Positions 37,948 to 50,713 are shown, numbered from the stretch's first letter. The stretch is DNA of 64,000 bases from Hysterangium stoloniferum (GCA_015178975.1 WHVD01000230.1:42633-106632); one strand, 5' to 3'. Notes: generated from the letters alone by a model not told the origin. Numbers and translations are program-made.

Positions 37948-38416
37948 ACAAGTAACCGTCAGGTGTCCTTAAATTTCAGGTGGGAGAAGACTAGTCCTAA
38001 TGAGTTCCTCACAGTGAGTTGCCAATTGGGACCAAAGGTTAAGTCGAGTGTTGGGCCAAGGGGTCAGGGACTGAGAGTGGGGGAGCACACGCAAAGGTGG
38101 AGAGTGGGATACTTTAGAGTAAGACTTCTAGAGATGTATGTGGGTGTTCTGAGTCGATATTCTGATTGTCTAGTATCTACAACTACAGTGGGTTCATATA
38201 CAAATTATTGGCATCTAGAAAATACTAACTAAGGGAAGAGTGGAAACATTACTGACAAATAAACTTGACTAGGAACTGGAAGGTTATGATAAGTTCAAAG
38301 GCTGTGATTTAACCGAGAGTGGAATTACAAGAAAAGGAAATATGTAATCCACAGGTTACAAGTATATATGGGCATATGTGAAACATAGTGTAAAATGGAT
38401 CATCATAATAAAAAAG

Positions 38417-39138
38417 TGTTACGAACGTGTCGCAACCCTATCAGTCCCGAGGTTATCGCCACTTATCAACGGTTCAAGTCACCATCTCGGAAACCATCGG
38501 CCCGAAGCTGACGAATGTTTTCGCGAAGATCAAACTCCATTTACGCCCACGTCAAAATAACTCGTATTGTCTGGTCAAACTTTGATACGTCCCCTTTTAT
38601 TATGTTGATCCGTTCAATCTTATGTTTCACATATGTCTATCTATATTTGTAGTCCTTGAACTATTTCCTTTTATCGTAATCCCGCTCTCGGTTATCATCG
38701 GCCTCTGAACTAATCATAAACTTCCCGTTCCTAGTCAAGCTTATTGTTAATACCATTTTCCGCCCTTCTCCCCATTAGTATTTTCTAGATGCCTGTTACT
38801 TGTATATGAACCCGCTGTAGTTGTAGTTACTAGGCAATCAGAATAACGACTCAGAATACCCTCATATGCCTGTAATAGTCTCATACTAAGAATCCCCCCA
38901 TCCGCCTCCGTGTGCGCTCACCCACTCCCGGCCCCGACCCCTTGGCCCGACGCTCGACTTGTCCTTCGGTTCCGATCAGTATCTCGCCGAAAAGGACTCT
39001 TTAGGATTAGTCTTCGCCTGCCCGAAATTTAAGGACACCCTACGGATATTTGCGAGGGCGCAGCACATAAGCTGAAGCCAAGTCCTTCCAATCGGTCCCT
39101 GTCGGCCACCGACATTAGTCAGTTTTCAGTTCTTAACA
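38417..39138 (+). mobile_element. solo LTR, family C, target duplication AAAAG
   Basis: It starts TGTTACGAACG and ends GTTCTTAACA, 722 bp. AAAAG is at 38412-38416 and 39139-39143. It landed in opposite orientation in an older copy of its own family. It is CpG-rich compared with the host copy, so it is younger. The shared motif lies at 39052-39085. Confidence 0.9.
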
Positions 39139-39150
39139 AAAAGGGACATA

Positions 39151-39938
39151 TGTTAGGATACGTACAGGGCGGGTTTCTGGAGAAACCCACAGGATATCCG
39201 GTAGGACTTGGCTTCAGCTTATAGGCTGCGCCCTCGCTAGATCATGCTGTCCAATTTCAGATGGACAGACGGGAATCCCGGGGAGTCCAGGCGGGGGTCG
39301 TGGGTCGAGGGGTCATAGGTCGGAGGTTGTAGGTCATAAGTTGAGATTGGTGAGAGATAGATGTGCCGGAGCCCGTGGGCTCTGACTAGTGTGAGCGGTA
39401 ATTCAAGTAGGGTTTTAAAGCAGAAAATGTATTAGATTACTGGGGGAAATCTAACCCAATTTTCTGACTGGATTGTATGTACAACATCTGCCAGTTTAAA
39501 TAGACCGTGGAGTGAATGTCATACTGAATCCAGTAATAATGAAACGAAATGAGCAAAACATAAAACAGGAATAGTAAACACCAAATTGGTGTTAGGAACG
39601 GGATGGAATGGAGTGGAGTCCAAATAGTGACAAATCATAAACCATAACGGGAAATGGAGTGGGAGCGGAGTCCAAATCATGACAGGTCATTTGACTAAAA
39701 CAGGAACGGGGCTCAGTTAGAGGGATGACGGGTTTTCTGAGCAGGGTCCAGTGACTGACGTGCGGGACGAGGTCGGAAATAGACAGAGACGGAGTCCGGT
39801 GAGTATTTTGGTGACTGAAACACAATGTAATGAAGACGAACGTAGATGAGTCTGACATACGGAGTCCAGTGGGAATTCCAGTGAACTGATAACAGGTGTG
39901 TATACAGAAGTTAGTGCCCAGAGTCTGGCGGGATTTCC
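39151..39938 (-). mobile_element. solo LTR, family A, target duplication ACATA
   Basis: In plus-strand reading it starts TGTTAGGATACG and ends CCAGTCGTAACA, 788 bp. ACATA is at 39146-39150 and 39939-39943. The flanking C sequence GGACATATCA is continuous once it is removed. Confidence 0.9.
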
Positions 39939-40166
39939 AGTCGTAACAACATATCAGAGTATAACCAGATAGTATGAGTATAATTTGACAGGTTTGATCA
40001 CCGTGAAAGCATACATCAGCATTGGGCGACTGACGGTTTCCGATGCAATGACTTGATCGATAACTTGAAACATCAATAGGTGGCAATAACCTCAGGGACT
40101 GTCAGGTTGTGACATGGTCGTAACATGCTGCAGGTGGTGGTTGTCAGGGTTAAAGTGTCTTGACAT

Positions 40167-41566
40167 TGTTAAGGGTGCATACACGGAGGGTTTCCAGAGA
40201 AACCCGCGAAAAAGCTGGTAGGACTTGGCTTCAGCTTATAGGCTGCACCCTCACGAGATTGTGTTGTCCAATTTCAAATGGGTGGATGGGAATCCCGGGG
40301 AGTTTGGGCAGGGTTCGTGGGTCAAGAGGTCGGGGAGTTGAGACAGATAAGTCAGAGGTTGAGTGATAGATGCGTCAGAGCCCATGGGCTCCAACTAGTA
40401 AGAGTGGTGTGATTCAAAGAGTGTGAGAGGTACTGCGAAATATACTCCGAAATATAGTCTGGATGAGCCCATACTATATTTCCATTATTATTTCTATTTT
40501 CTCTCTATTTTATTATACACATATATTTAGTTTGACGACCTATGCATTCAGTACATTGATTCTTGTGGGTGCATACGTGCCAGACCTATGTATTCTAGCG
40601 CCGGTAGTTAGAACTCAGACACTTTTTACCCTGTAACCACGACTTACCCAGACACCCACTTAGTGTCCTGTAAGTTGTGATTGGGGTATCGTCTCGACCG
40701 TCACAGATGGGCTTTAACTACCAGCGCAATCATAGTTTTGAACTACATTAGTCAAAACTCGAACTGTTATCTCGATCAGTGTGGATTATATCCGCACTAC
40801 TCTGTTTATTTGACTCTCTTGTTATTTCCTTAAACACTCAAGTAGTCGCTCATAATCGAACTTCATAGTTGATTCTCTTTTATTCATCTTAGCTATCTAT
40901 TCTACTTAGGATAGCTAATCCTCTTAACCATATTGAACTACATAGTCAATACGTGTTTGGCCTGTATTAGACTTACATATGTACATAGATAGTCAATACA
41001 TCATTGTGTCATACCTAAATGATCAATATTCTTCATATATGTATAGAACGGTTAGAACTTCCACCACTCTTCACAAAGAGGAATTTAGAGCAGAAAATAT
41101 ACTAAGATTACTGGGGAGAATCTAAGCTGATTTTCTGACTGGATTGTATGTACAACATCTGCCAGACTATGTATATAGACTGTGGAATGAATAACATACC
41201 AAATCCAGTAATAATGAAAATAAACATAAAACGAGATAAGTAAATACCAAACTTGGTGTTAGGAACAGGACAGAGTCCAAATTGTGACAGGTCATTTGAC
41301 TATAACGGGAACGGGGCTCAGTTAGAGGGATGATGGGTTTTCTGAGTGGGATCCAGTGACTGATGTGTGGGACAGAGTCGGACATAGACAGGGACGGAGT
41401 CTGGCGGGAATTCCGGTGACTGATACATGAAGTAACAAAGTTGAACGTGGACAAGTCTGATGTACAGAGTCTGGTGGGTATTCCAGTAAACTGACAATTG
41501 GTGCCTATAAGGTGCAGGTGCATATAAGTTAGTGCCCAGAGTCCAGCGGGATTTCCGGTTGTAACA
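40167..41566 (-). mobile_element. solo LTR, family A, target duplication GACAT, split by a D LTR
   Basis: It starts TGTTAAGGGTGC and ends CCGGTTGTAACA. GACAT is at 40162-40166 and 41567-41571. A family D LTR interrupts it at 40422-41075. The remaining 741 bp follow family A. Confidence 0.88.
40422..41075 (+). mobile_element. solo LTR, family D (Gypsy-1-like), target duplication AAGAG
   Basis: The 654-bp block begins TGTGAGAGG and ends CTCTTCACA and is clearly related to the Gypsy-1 LTR across its length. AAGAG lies at 40417-40421 and 41076-41080. It is an older relative of the Gypsy-1 LTR. Confidence 0.9.
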
Positions 41567-41625
41567 GACATTGTGAATACTATGATTATAAATGTCACTG
41601 TTTGTGGGCTTGTGGGCATTCATGC

Positions 41626-42250
41626 ACCCACAAGTATACATGGACCTTCACACTACTAAATGGAAGATATATCTCGCATTTGGAGTGAAGGAAAAATAAT
41701 ATAAAATATAGCAAAAAATAATGAATCAAAGCAATACTCAGTTCCCAGAGTATTGCACTGTTTGCAGCCCATCCTTCACATTAACAGTTTGATTTTCTAA
41801 TAAATTACATTCTGAAAGAAAGATTTACTTATAGCAAGATTTACTTAAGAGACACAGGAGAGGTTGGAGTAGAGGAGCAGATATAGTATAGAGATGTGAT
41901 GAAAGATCTTAAGTCAATAGGCAAGTTTTGAGCAGAGCAATGACCCTCAACCTTTATGGTATGAGGTCAAGAGATAGTCTAAAGAGTAATTATATGTAGA
42001 TACTGTCCAAAACAGCTGAGACAACTCTCAAACCACAACTTGCACTGTATTGCACAGGGTTCTGGGTAAAAGTCTCTGTCATTTAGTGTCTAGTGTGCCC
42101 ACAAGTATACATAACATTTCAAACTAATTATAAGATAAGATATTCAGAGAATATATTAATCAAAATATATCAAAGAAAATATAGAAAAATTTAAGGAAAA
42201 TGATAAATGGATGGAAAAAGAAACTAGAAACAAGGGAAGATAGCACCAAC
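41626..42250. mobile_element. further family F repeat units
   Basis: A unit starting TGCACCCACAAGTATAC near 41626 runs to about 42095, where TGTGCCCACAAGTATAC starts another partial unit. The region is AT-rich. No coding potential is seen. Confidence 0.4.
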
Positions 42251-43757
42251 TCTTTCACAAGAACTCTGGTAGGGTAACCTTCTCGAAAGTCTTTTGTATC
42301 CTTGTCATTGATAATGACTAGTGGTTGTGGGTAAAGTGCCTCGAAGTCTGCTTCATCCTTGGCATCATCTCAAGGAAATTAGGGGGGATCCCACTCCAAC
42401 TGCTCATGGCGTGAGTGTAATTTACAACAATATACTGCCTCAGAACCTAACACGTCTTCTGAGTGGCAAAAAATTGTTCGCACGGGGATCTCACACATAT
42501 CCTGGATCGTGTGTGCTTGGTGTCGATCTTTCATTCATAGAAGCCTCATACTCTTTCTGATTATACCAATACGTTCATGTTAGGCCAACCGAACTCGTAT
42601 AGTACTTCTTGTGACGTCAGGTTTTGCCTCGTGGCGACCGAGCTAGGGGGTACCGAGTGGCTATGGTGTGTATGGCATATATGGGCGAAACCTAGGAGTG
42701 ACTGAAAGCATGCCACTTCAATACTTTTTGTGACGGAGGGTTAGAAAGACGCTGAAAACTGGTATTAAGTTGATTTTTTTCGGCCCGGCGTGCAGATTGA
42801 CACTAGATCATTGGTGTTATTTGATATGATGCGGATGAACGCTGAAATATTCAGAAGGTAATGGTTTCTATCCGTGCAAACACACCTATGAGATCTATGA
42901 TCAGAACCTTATCTCGGGTTCATGGTACACATTCAAGGTGTTGTGCAATTGCAATGCACACTGAATCGATATGGCTAACGACACTGGAACTTGAGCGATG
43001 ATGTCTTTGTGCAATAATGTGTCAATACTTAATACAAGCATCTCCCGAAAGACCCCTTATAAAAATTTTGGCTGCATGGATTGGCTTGTCGCCGGTGTTA
43101 CCAGCGCCGGATTTCTTCGATATTTAGTACACATAAGATGAATGGTAGTCGATGGGACGATCACTGTTACAAAAAATCCGCTATCATAACGGTAAAGCCG
43201 AATCATTGTTGTCATGATGTCGCAATAACCGAGGGATGCCTACATGTCCCCTGCCCCATGCCGTGCAGGTACATCGGGTGTTTGGGCTTCAATCATACGA
43301 TGACATGTTTGATATTAGACGACCATACTGAGATTCCAAATGCTGTAGATCTGCCTTTGCGTCGTTCCGCCAACGTTATGTCCGGCATCAACTTACGTGT
43401 ACGTAGTCTTCAACTTCGAGCCTAAACAAGTCGTAGGGATCAGAAGTTGAAAAACGTCAATTGGCTATAATTTTTTAAATGCGTACAATTCGTTAACGTT
43501 TTGGAATCGTCCATGAACCTTCCCCAAATGAGACTAATAGAGGACGATATGTGTCTGTGAAATATGCTTCTAAGGATTTTCCTAAACGAAGTGATTTATT
43601 ATTAATTGATTAATGGCGCAGGAACTGCATATAAATTACCTAAACCAAAACAGGAAAAAAGGGTCGCTTGAAATTATCATTTACAAAAAAAAAGAGAAGT
43701 TAATAGCAACCGCGGCACTTACCAGAGCCACGCGACACGGCGCCCACGTGCAAACGC
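42251..43757. other. no gene recognised; upstream of phosphodiesterase
   Basis: The repeat signature stops near 42250. Short open frames (79 codons at 42321-42560, 114 codons at 43081-43425) have no recognisable content. The last part is the promoter region of the phosphodiesterase gene. Confidence 0.4.
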
Positions 43758-43766
43758 TTTATATAC
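43745..43766 (+). promoter_or_regulatory. core promoter of the phosphodiesterase gene
   Basis: A CACGTG element at about 43745 is followed by TTTATATACC at about 43758, about 35 bp before the start codon at 43798. If this TATA box is used, the 5' UTR is very short. Confidence 0.5.
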
Positions 43767-43797
43767 CCGACTACCTTCCTCATCCGTCTTGGACACT

Positions 43798-46394
43798 ATG
43801 AACCTTTCTCCCCCTTCGTCGTTGGGGTCCACATCCACGCCGTCTTCATCATCCTCAGCATCCACTTCAACTCTTCATCCAAACAGTGCCCTATCTTGCA
43901 CCTTACGTCGGCGCAGCGTCGACACAGGTGGTCTCAATCTCGTCGTCAATGACCGCACAGGTAGTGGCTCTGGTCGAGGTTACGGCGGTTGGGTAGAACA
44001 TAAGGAAGAGTCGTCTTCGGGGCCATTGGATGTCGCAAATCTCGTCATCGCGTTGCGGGAGGAAACAAATAACATCATTGATCAGGCGCACCCTCGGGCA
44101 AATACCTCTCATACTTCTTCGTCAGACACAAATCCACTCAGAGAAAAATATGTAAGGGATCTTTCTCAGTGGCAGTTTGACGCCTCGCACTTGCCATTGG
44201 ACGAAGTGCTCCTGTGCACGAATATTCTCTTCGAGTTGCTTTGGACGATCGAGGGAATGGAAATGGCTATCGGACTGACCTTTGGTGCGTAATTGATCGA
44301 TGAAAAGTCAAGATCTTATGTCTTTGGTGCTAAGAGGATCCCACAGACAAGATGCCCTCGTTCTTGGCCCGTGTATCAAAGATATATCGGGAGAGATCTT
44401 CGTATCACAACTTTCAACATGCGCTGGATGTGCTTCAAGCTACATACTTCTATCTACAGGAAGAAGGATGTGTTCCCTCTATCTTACATTTACTCAACAT
44501 AGAGAAGGTATCGTCCGTTAAACTGGAGAGTAAAGGTCGGGGTTCAAATTCGGGAGAGTTATGGACTCGGCCTCAAGTTTCCTTGTTGCAACGTGCGTTA
44601 CGAAATGAGGATTTATTTGCGCTGTTTATTGCAGCAATTGGTCATGATATTGGGCACCCAGGTGTCAGCAACGCATTCTTGGTACGTCGGGGAATTTTCG
44701 TCTATTTTACGGTGCTGAGCGTCAATCATTAGAAAAATGCGAAAACACCGCTTGCCGAGCTTTTCAGTGATGACTCTGTGCTCGAAAAGATGCATTGCAC
44801 GCTGCTGCTTCAGACCATGCGTAAGCATGGGATGTCACACCTGCTTGACAGCTCGCCAGAGACAAGCGAATACTTCCATTCGACCCCAAAACCTCGTACT
44901 CGTACCGATTCTGATCCTGGCATACAACCCAACGGGGTGTGCACAGTGCGTACATATGCGAACGGGCACGGCGATGCCGAAGGCAACCCACCGCCATTAC
45001 ATTTTCCGTCATCAAAGTCGACCCTAAAAAAGCACGCATCTGTGCGTCAATTTTCGTCAGAGACGTTAGGGACAAGTACGGACTTCAGAGCGCTTCTGGT
45101 GAAGACGATCCTAGCCACCGATATGAGCGTACATGGTCAATGGATGACGATGCTCAGCGAGTTTAACGAGCGTCAAAGGAAACTTGAGAATCGCAATAGA
45201 CCGGGCCATGTCGAAATGCCCGTAGATTCTCAGACTAGACTCTTGCTTTGCCAGGCACTCTTGAAATGCGCTGATATCAGCAATCCGGTACGTGATTTGT
45301 GCTCGAGATGTGACTCTTCTGATGTGTAAGTTTGTGTGGTCTTTGCTTGTAGAGTCGGCCACCACCTGTGTGCGAGCATTGGTCGACATCTTTGATTACA
45401 GAGTGGATGGAACAAGCTTTCCTTGAAAGGAAGTTTGAGCTACCCATATCTGTTAGTGCTTCTAAAGACCCGAAGGCAACCGCCCAGGGCCAGATAGGTT
45501 TTATAAAGGCATGCACATTGCCATTACTTGAAGCTGCTGCACTGTATATGCCCAGTAAGTCCGCCTCCCTGATCATTATATATTTTTGTCTTATGGTTCA
45601 TTTAAGCAATGGTTACTTTTCGGGATCAATGTAATGATAATTTGATCATGTGGCAAGCTAAAATCGATGAGATCGACGCCAATATGGCTACGGACGACTC
45701 GGTGTCTCAGTCAACTTCGGAAAATGGTCTTACTCGGTCGCAATTATCCCTTCCAATATCACCACCTGATATGACCACAATGTTCGCATTATCTCTTCCG
45801 GCTGTGGTTTATACCCCTAGCATCGAGTATCGACATACTCTTTGGTCAGGTGTTGAACCAGGTATTGACAGGTCTAGTTCATCTCTTCACGAGCTGACCG
45901 GAGAGAGTTCCGACATAGCATCCGTTAATGTTCGCATAAATGGAGCAGCACACTCGGAGCCATCCTCGCCCAGCGTCGGGTCAGACCTACAGCTCTTTCA
46001 TCGCCGTCATCCTACACACATAGAATTACCACAGGTATCGATCCCCAGTGAGCGTTCGTCGTCTTCGAGCTTCCAGGCCATTAAATCCGGGTCCACGATG
46101 TCGCCTTCGCCACTGTTTTCACCGCGTTCCGTCGCCACTTCTTCCTCATCTCCACGATCCGATAGCTCCAGTCCAAGTCCGAGCCTCAGTACGCTAACTA
46201 GCACTACTTCCCATAATAATCGGGAGGTGCTGCGTGCTGTATACGAAGCACATGGTAGATCAAAAACCAGAAAGTGGGAGAACAGGATATCGTGGAGCCC
46301 AGCGAGTTTGTACAATATGAACTCGGCACCTACTGCGAGATCAGTGTCTCTACTCGACCCGCCGGTGCCACAGGAGACGCCAAGCGGCTCGTGA
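43798..46394 (+). CDS. pde2: class I 3',5'-cyclic-nucleotide phosphodiesterase
   Basis: It hydrolyses cAMP (or cGMP) to the 5' nucleotide and would damp protein kinase A signalling. Five exons: 43798-44284, 44347-44681, 44733-45287, 45353-45554 and 45607-46394; 788 residues plus stop. The N-terminal 100 residues are Ser/Thr-rich. The catalytic core has HNFQHALDVLQ, then HDIGHPGVSN (the class I HD signature with two metal ligands), TILATDMSVHGQW and CADISNPSRPP, where the last metal-binding Asp lies. These are the residues expected of an active enzyme. An insertion of about 75 residues rich in Pro/Ser/Thr sits inside exon 3 between LLLQTM and DFRALLVK. The C-terminus (about 590-788) is Ser-rich and probably disordered. 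The symbol reflects similarity to fungal Pde2 high-affinity enzymes; that subtype is inferred. Introns are 51-65 nt. Confidence 0.92.
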
Positions 46395-48634
46395 CTGTCC
46401 AGCTGTGGACATTTTGTTGTTCTTCACTGGTTGGTTACAGTATTGGCATGGCCCAGCGCTGAGAACCGCCCTTCGCGCCGACCTGGCACGTCCTGCCTGT
46501 CTTTGTCTTGGATAATTCGAATTCGCTCAGTCGATGCATATCTTTTTAATCGACATCACAAGGCATGTAGTTTTTTGTCAAGATATTGGGCATGGAACGC
46601 GTTTCCAATTATTTTATCCTCACTCTTCTCCGCTGCAATTTCTTCTATATTTTTTATTCTCTTTTGTTTTAAGTTGCCTTTCCCAGTTTTTGAATTAGGT
46701 TCACAGTGCAGTGATGTGTGCAATGTATATCCATGTGATCGTTGTACATCGAAATCTTTTTTTTTTTGAAGGTCTCTTGTACAAGATTATCGCCGGGAAA
46801 ACCCTGAATCCAAAATCTCAAAGGATCCTGAAGGTTGAGAAACTGGAACGGACTAATGAAATTAGTCTGTGTTCTTTGTAATGGGAGTGTTTCCTCTTTT
46901 AAGCTCCACCATCCTGGAGTCAGCTCCTACCACCATCGTCTGAGTGGCCGGCCCTCAGTATTGCACAGCCTTCCCTTGAGTAATTTTCTTTTACCCGCCA
47001 TCCCACTCTTTTTTGTTCCTTTATTGCCCTAAAACTTGTAGTTTAGATTGATTTTTCATGTAGTTTGCCATGCTTTGGGGCTCGCTCATGTCCCCATCAG
47101 CATGTTTTGTGCAATGGAGCCTGCAGCCCCTGGATTCACTTCCACTAGGGGTCCGCTCATCCAAAATATGGACAAAGACAAAGATACGTTAATCACCCTT
47201 TAGATCCTTAACCGAATTAAAGGTTCCATAACCCTAAGCCCTTAGATCCTTAATGTATTGGTATCCAATGTGTGATTGGTAGTTTACATCACACTCAGCT
47301 TGGAATTCTTGGATCTGGGACTTGTGTATTCACCCTAGCTCAGAATTCGGCTGACCATCCTCACATCATGAATATGAAGCATGTGATTCATCCTTGTTTT
47401 GTGAAGATAATCTGGAAGCCTATCTCAATGTTAAGATGTTCCATAGGATTACCTCGAAACTTAAATACTTTGTGTGCAAGTTGTTTTGGCTTCCAACCCA
47501 GAGCCCTGGAGTACGGCGAAGGAATACCTCAGCCCCTTAACGTTGAGCGATAATCACTGAGGAAAGGAGCAGTATAAGATGAGATGGAAGTTAATGAGAC
47601 GACGGAAAGGTAACAAAGTTTGCTCCTAAGGAAACCAAAGGAAAAGCGCGGTAAGGAGTCATCCAGATTCCCCACATGTCTTTCTTTCACTGACTCTCAC
47701 ATTCGTCTAGCTCTCTCCGGCATTAAAAGGATTATGTGCCATTGCTTATCACACTGTGCGCCACTTATTGTAAGCCCTCCCAAAACATCATTCTATATTG
47801 TATTCATAATTGGGATCAGTCTTTTGCTCCTCATGTTGTTCGGATGTGTCCCTGCTGCCATCGAGATATCATGAAACATTAAGGAGGGTTTGAAGGGGTA
47901 ATCGACAAAATGAGCGGGAAGATACTGAGGAAGAGTGGGGGTATTTGTGATAAAATTGGCGTCACTCAGTTGTCGTTTTGTGAGTGAGGTGTGTTTGGCG
48001 TTGGCCGACTGTCTTGGTCATCGTCGTCCGGCGACGACTGATCTTGTGGTGATGGCTTGATCATATTACGACTGTAGCTCGGCCACAGTATATCAGCCCA
48101 TACAAGTCACTTGAGGTTGGGTGCTGACGGTGAATGATTGTATACTGCTGGCCACGTCTATATCATTCTCTGTTCTTTTGTCATCGAATACTCGACAATC
48201 CCGACCGCATATAGGCATACCCAAGTTCTAATGCCTGTAATGACTTGACAGGCCACGAGGAACTCAATCATGCAGCCATAACAGAAACCAAGTTCACAAA
48301 TAACCTCTTTGAACCTCAGCTCTCCCTCCAACACTGTTTCCCAAACCCCATTCTATGGGTACATTAGAGTGTCGGCCCATCCTCGAAACATGTTGTTCTC
48401 TTTGCTTGCTTCTCGGCGGATGAAGGGGGATACTTGACGATTGTCGTCAAGTATCCGAAACTATGCCTTACCTCAAGATCACTCGTATTCGCTTACTTTG
48501 TGATAGTATTGACTGTGTTTGATGGCTCGTTGGCATCACCTTCGTGGGGTCCGCTTACGGTAAATCCTTTGTAAATGCAATCCTATCTTCCGTCTTGAAC
48601 AATTTGTGTCAGTCTCGTTGTGAATCATCGTTGC
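46395..48634. other. spacer between the phosphodiesterase gene and its decayed copy
   Basis: The first 400 bp match the 3' end of the downstream copy near 50000 and are probably 3' UTR. The rest has only short frames (for example 84 codons at 47620-47874 with a hydrophobic stretch) and a strong hairpin at 48428-48456. No gene is called. Confidence 0.45.
48428..48456. repeat. perfect 13-bp inverted repeat with 3-nt loop
   Basis: GGATACTTGACGA, loop TTG, then TCGTCAAGTATCC. All thirteen positions pair. It is not followed by a T tract on either strand, and its role is unknown. Confidence 0.9.
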
Positions 48635-50070
48635 CTTAAGCTTCCTTGTGTTACAAAACGAGGATTTGTTTGGCGGCTTATTTCGTCAATCGGTCACGAT
48701 TCCGAGCATCCAGACGTCAGCAACGCGTTATTGGCAAGTCGGGAATTTGATCTGTTTTATGGATTCTGAACACTAATCTTGGAACAATGCGAAGACGCCA
48801 CTTGCCGAGCTTTTAAATGATGATTCTATGCTGGAAAGGATGCACTGCACTCTGCTGCTTCAGACAATCAAAGCCAAGCATACACTTACATTCGACCCCA
48901 AGACCTCGTATTCGTACGGATCGATTCTGGTCCTGGCCTACAGATTAACGGTATGTGCACACGCAAATGTACAGTGTGATGTCGAAAGCATCGCTACACT
49001 CTTCGTTGAAGTTGGCCCTAAAAAGGCACGTATCTATGTGCTGATCTCCGTCAGAGATGATAGGGACGTAGGGACAAGTATGAACTTCAGAGCGCTCCTG
49101 GTCAAGACGATCCTAGCCACAGATATGAGCGCAAAAGAAACTCAAGAATTGGAATCGACCAGGCAATATCAAATGTTCGTAGGTTTTCAGACTAAACTCT
49201 GGTTTTGCCAGGACCTCCTAAAATGCACTAATATCAGCAATCCAGTACGCGATTTCTGCTCGAGATGTAACTCTTCTAATGTGCAGTCTACGTGGTCTTT
49301 GTTTAGTGTAGAGACCACCTGTATGTGAGGAAAGGTCGACATCTTTGATGGACGGAACGAGCTTTTTTCGAATGGAAATGTAAGCTGCCTATATCTGTTA
49401 GTGATACCAAAGACCTAAAAGCCATCGCCCAGGGTCGGGTGGATTTTATGGAGGCATGCACATTGACATTACTTGAAGTAAAGTACTGCACTATGTGCCC
49501 AGTAAGTGCGCCTCTTTCATCATTACTAGTTTTCCTTATGGTTAATTTAAGCAAAGGTTATTTCTGGGATCAATATAATGATGATTTGATCATATAACAA
49601 GCTAAAATCGATGGATTGAGGGAACGCGGCCATGGTTGACACTCGACGGACTTCCGAAATTGGTATTAATGGATGGTCCCAATAATCCTTTCCAATATCA
49701 CAGCCTGATATGACCACAGATGTTCCGATTATCTCTTCCGGCCGGGGTGTGCACTCCAAGCATTGAGTATCACCGACATGTACTTTGGCTCCAGGCAGTT
49801 ATTGACACGTCCATTCCATCTCGTCGCGAGATGAGTTCGAGTGTCCGGACCTAGTATTCCAAATTCGCACAAATGGAGCACATCTTCGCTCAGCGTCAGT
49901 CAGACCTTCAGTTCTTTCATCACCGTTGTCCTACATACATTAATTTGTCACGGCTAGTGAGCGCTCGCTTTCGGTCCATTAATTAAATTCGGATCCACGA
50001 TGTGTCTTGTTTTAAGTTATACCCATTTTATCATTGTACATTGAAATTATTTTGAGATTTCTTGTACATT
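48635..50070 (+). pseudogene. decayed partial tandem copy of the phosphodiesterase gene
   Basis: It aligns with the active gene from exon 2 (near 44580) to beyond its stop (near 46780). Landmarks: AACGAGGATTTGTTTG near 48660; HDIGHPG changed to HDSEHPD; MLERMHCTLLLQTI; DFRALLVKTILATDMS written NFRALLVKTILATDMS; CADISNP changed to CTNISNP. Sequences matching introns 2 and 3 are still present, so it arose by DNA duplication and not through RNA. Intron 2 now starts GCAAGT. About 44 bp are missing after GATATGAGCG; the deletion ends lie at GAGCG repeats in the parent. Further frameshifts occur after 49330. Metal ligands are lost, so no enzyme can be made. Confidence 0.9.
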
Positions 50071-50713
50071 ATTTAACCTAGCTCAATGTTGTTGGAGATA
50101 CACGGACCGTAAATACTTGACTGTCTGTTGGTTTGGCCCGGGAGTACGGCGATGCAACACATCTGCTCATAATCCCAAAATTAGACATATTAGTCCCAAT
50201 ATGAATGTTCTCCATGTAACCTCAGGTATTCAGAGGATTCCCCAGGCTCATCATGTTTCGATCAGTCAGGAAAATCTTATATAATCAGACTACGAATAAA
50301 ATGCCCCAAAACATGGTGACTTTCAAGAAATGGAGTACACTATCACAGCCACTTTAACAAGATTCGACGCTCGCTAAAATAAGCCGTCATTTGCTACGCT
50401 CTCCAACCTGAAGATCGTTGACGAAGCCACTTGTCACCTTGCGAATCACTCTGAGAACAAATCCGCCTAGATTGTAAATAGTAGAGAACATGCTTCCCTT
50501 AAAGCACAATGCCCAAATCATAGTAAGAACGCACAATATATATGTATCTAAATTGGCATGTCTAAACGAGATCTGATAGCGGTATAGTGAATCCCGTCAA
50601 ATGATTAATACATAACCTAACTAGTGCTACAAAACCATTGTTAGGGCTCAAGTGTTTTTGACCATGTCTATGTCCGAATAAATTTACTTGTCCAAAAGCC
50701 GGGTTCCAAAAGG
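50071..50713. other. intergenic, no gene recognised
   Basis: It lies between the phosphodiesterase relic and the stop of the DUF1769 gene. AT-rich, with no reading frame of note. Confidence 0.5.

Larger units (their letters stand above)
25381..40125 (-). mobile_element. family C solo LTR, opened by three later insertions
   Basis: TGCTG occurs at 25376-25380 and 40126-40130. Between them, after taking out three insertions, lies one family C LTR in minus orientation: 25381-25471, 37948-38416, 39144-39150 and 39944-40125. Its start reads TATTAAGAACTG where an undamaged copy has TGTTAAGAACTG. The guests are Gypsy-1 (25472-37947), a plus-strand family C LTR (38417-39138) and a family A LTR (39151-39938). 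Confidence 0.8.
23937..41620. mobile_element. family F repeat, host of the nested insertion block
   Basis: Sequence beginning TGCACCCACAAGTATAC near 23937 continues, after removal of later insertions, through 24809-25380, 40131-40166 and 41572-41620. It ends at a CTTGTGGGC...CACCCACAAG inverted repeat. A second, similar unit follows (about 41626-42095; compare CTCCAAACCAATACTTGCA with CTCAAACCACAACTTGCA) and a third partial one from about 42097. The class is unclear; it could be an LTR of an unseen element. Confidence 0.4.
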
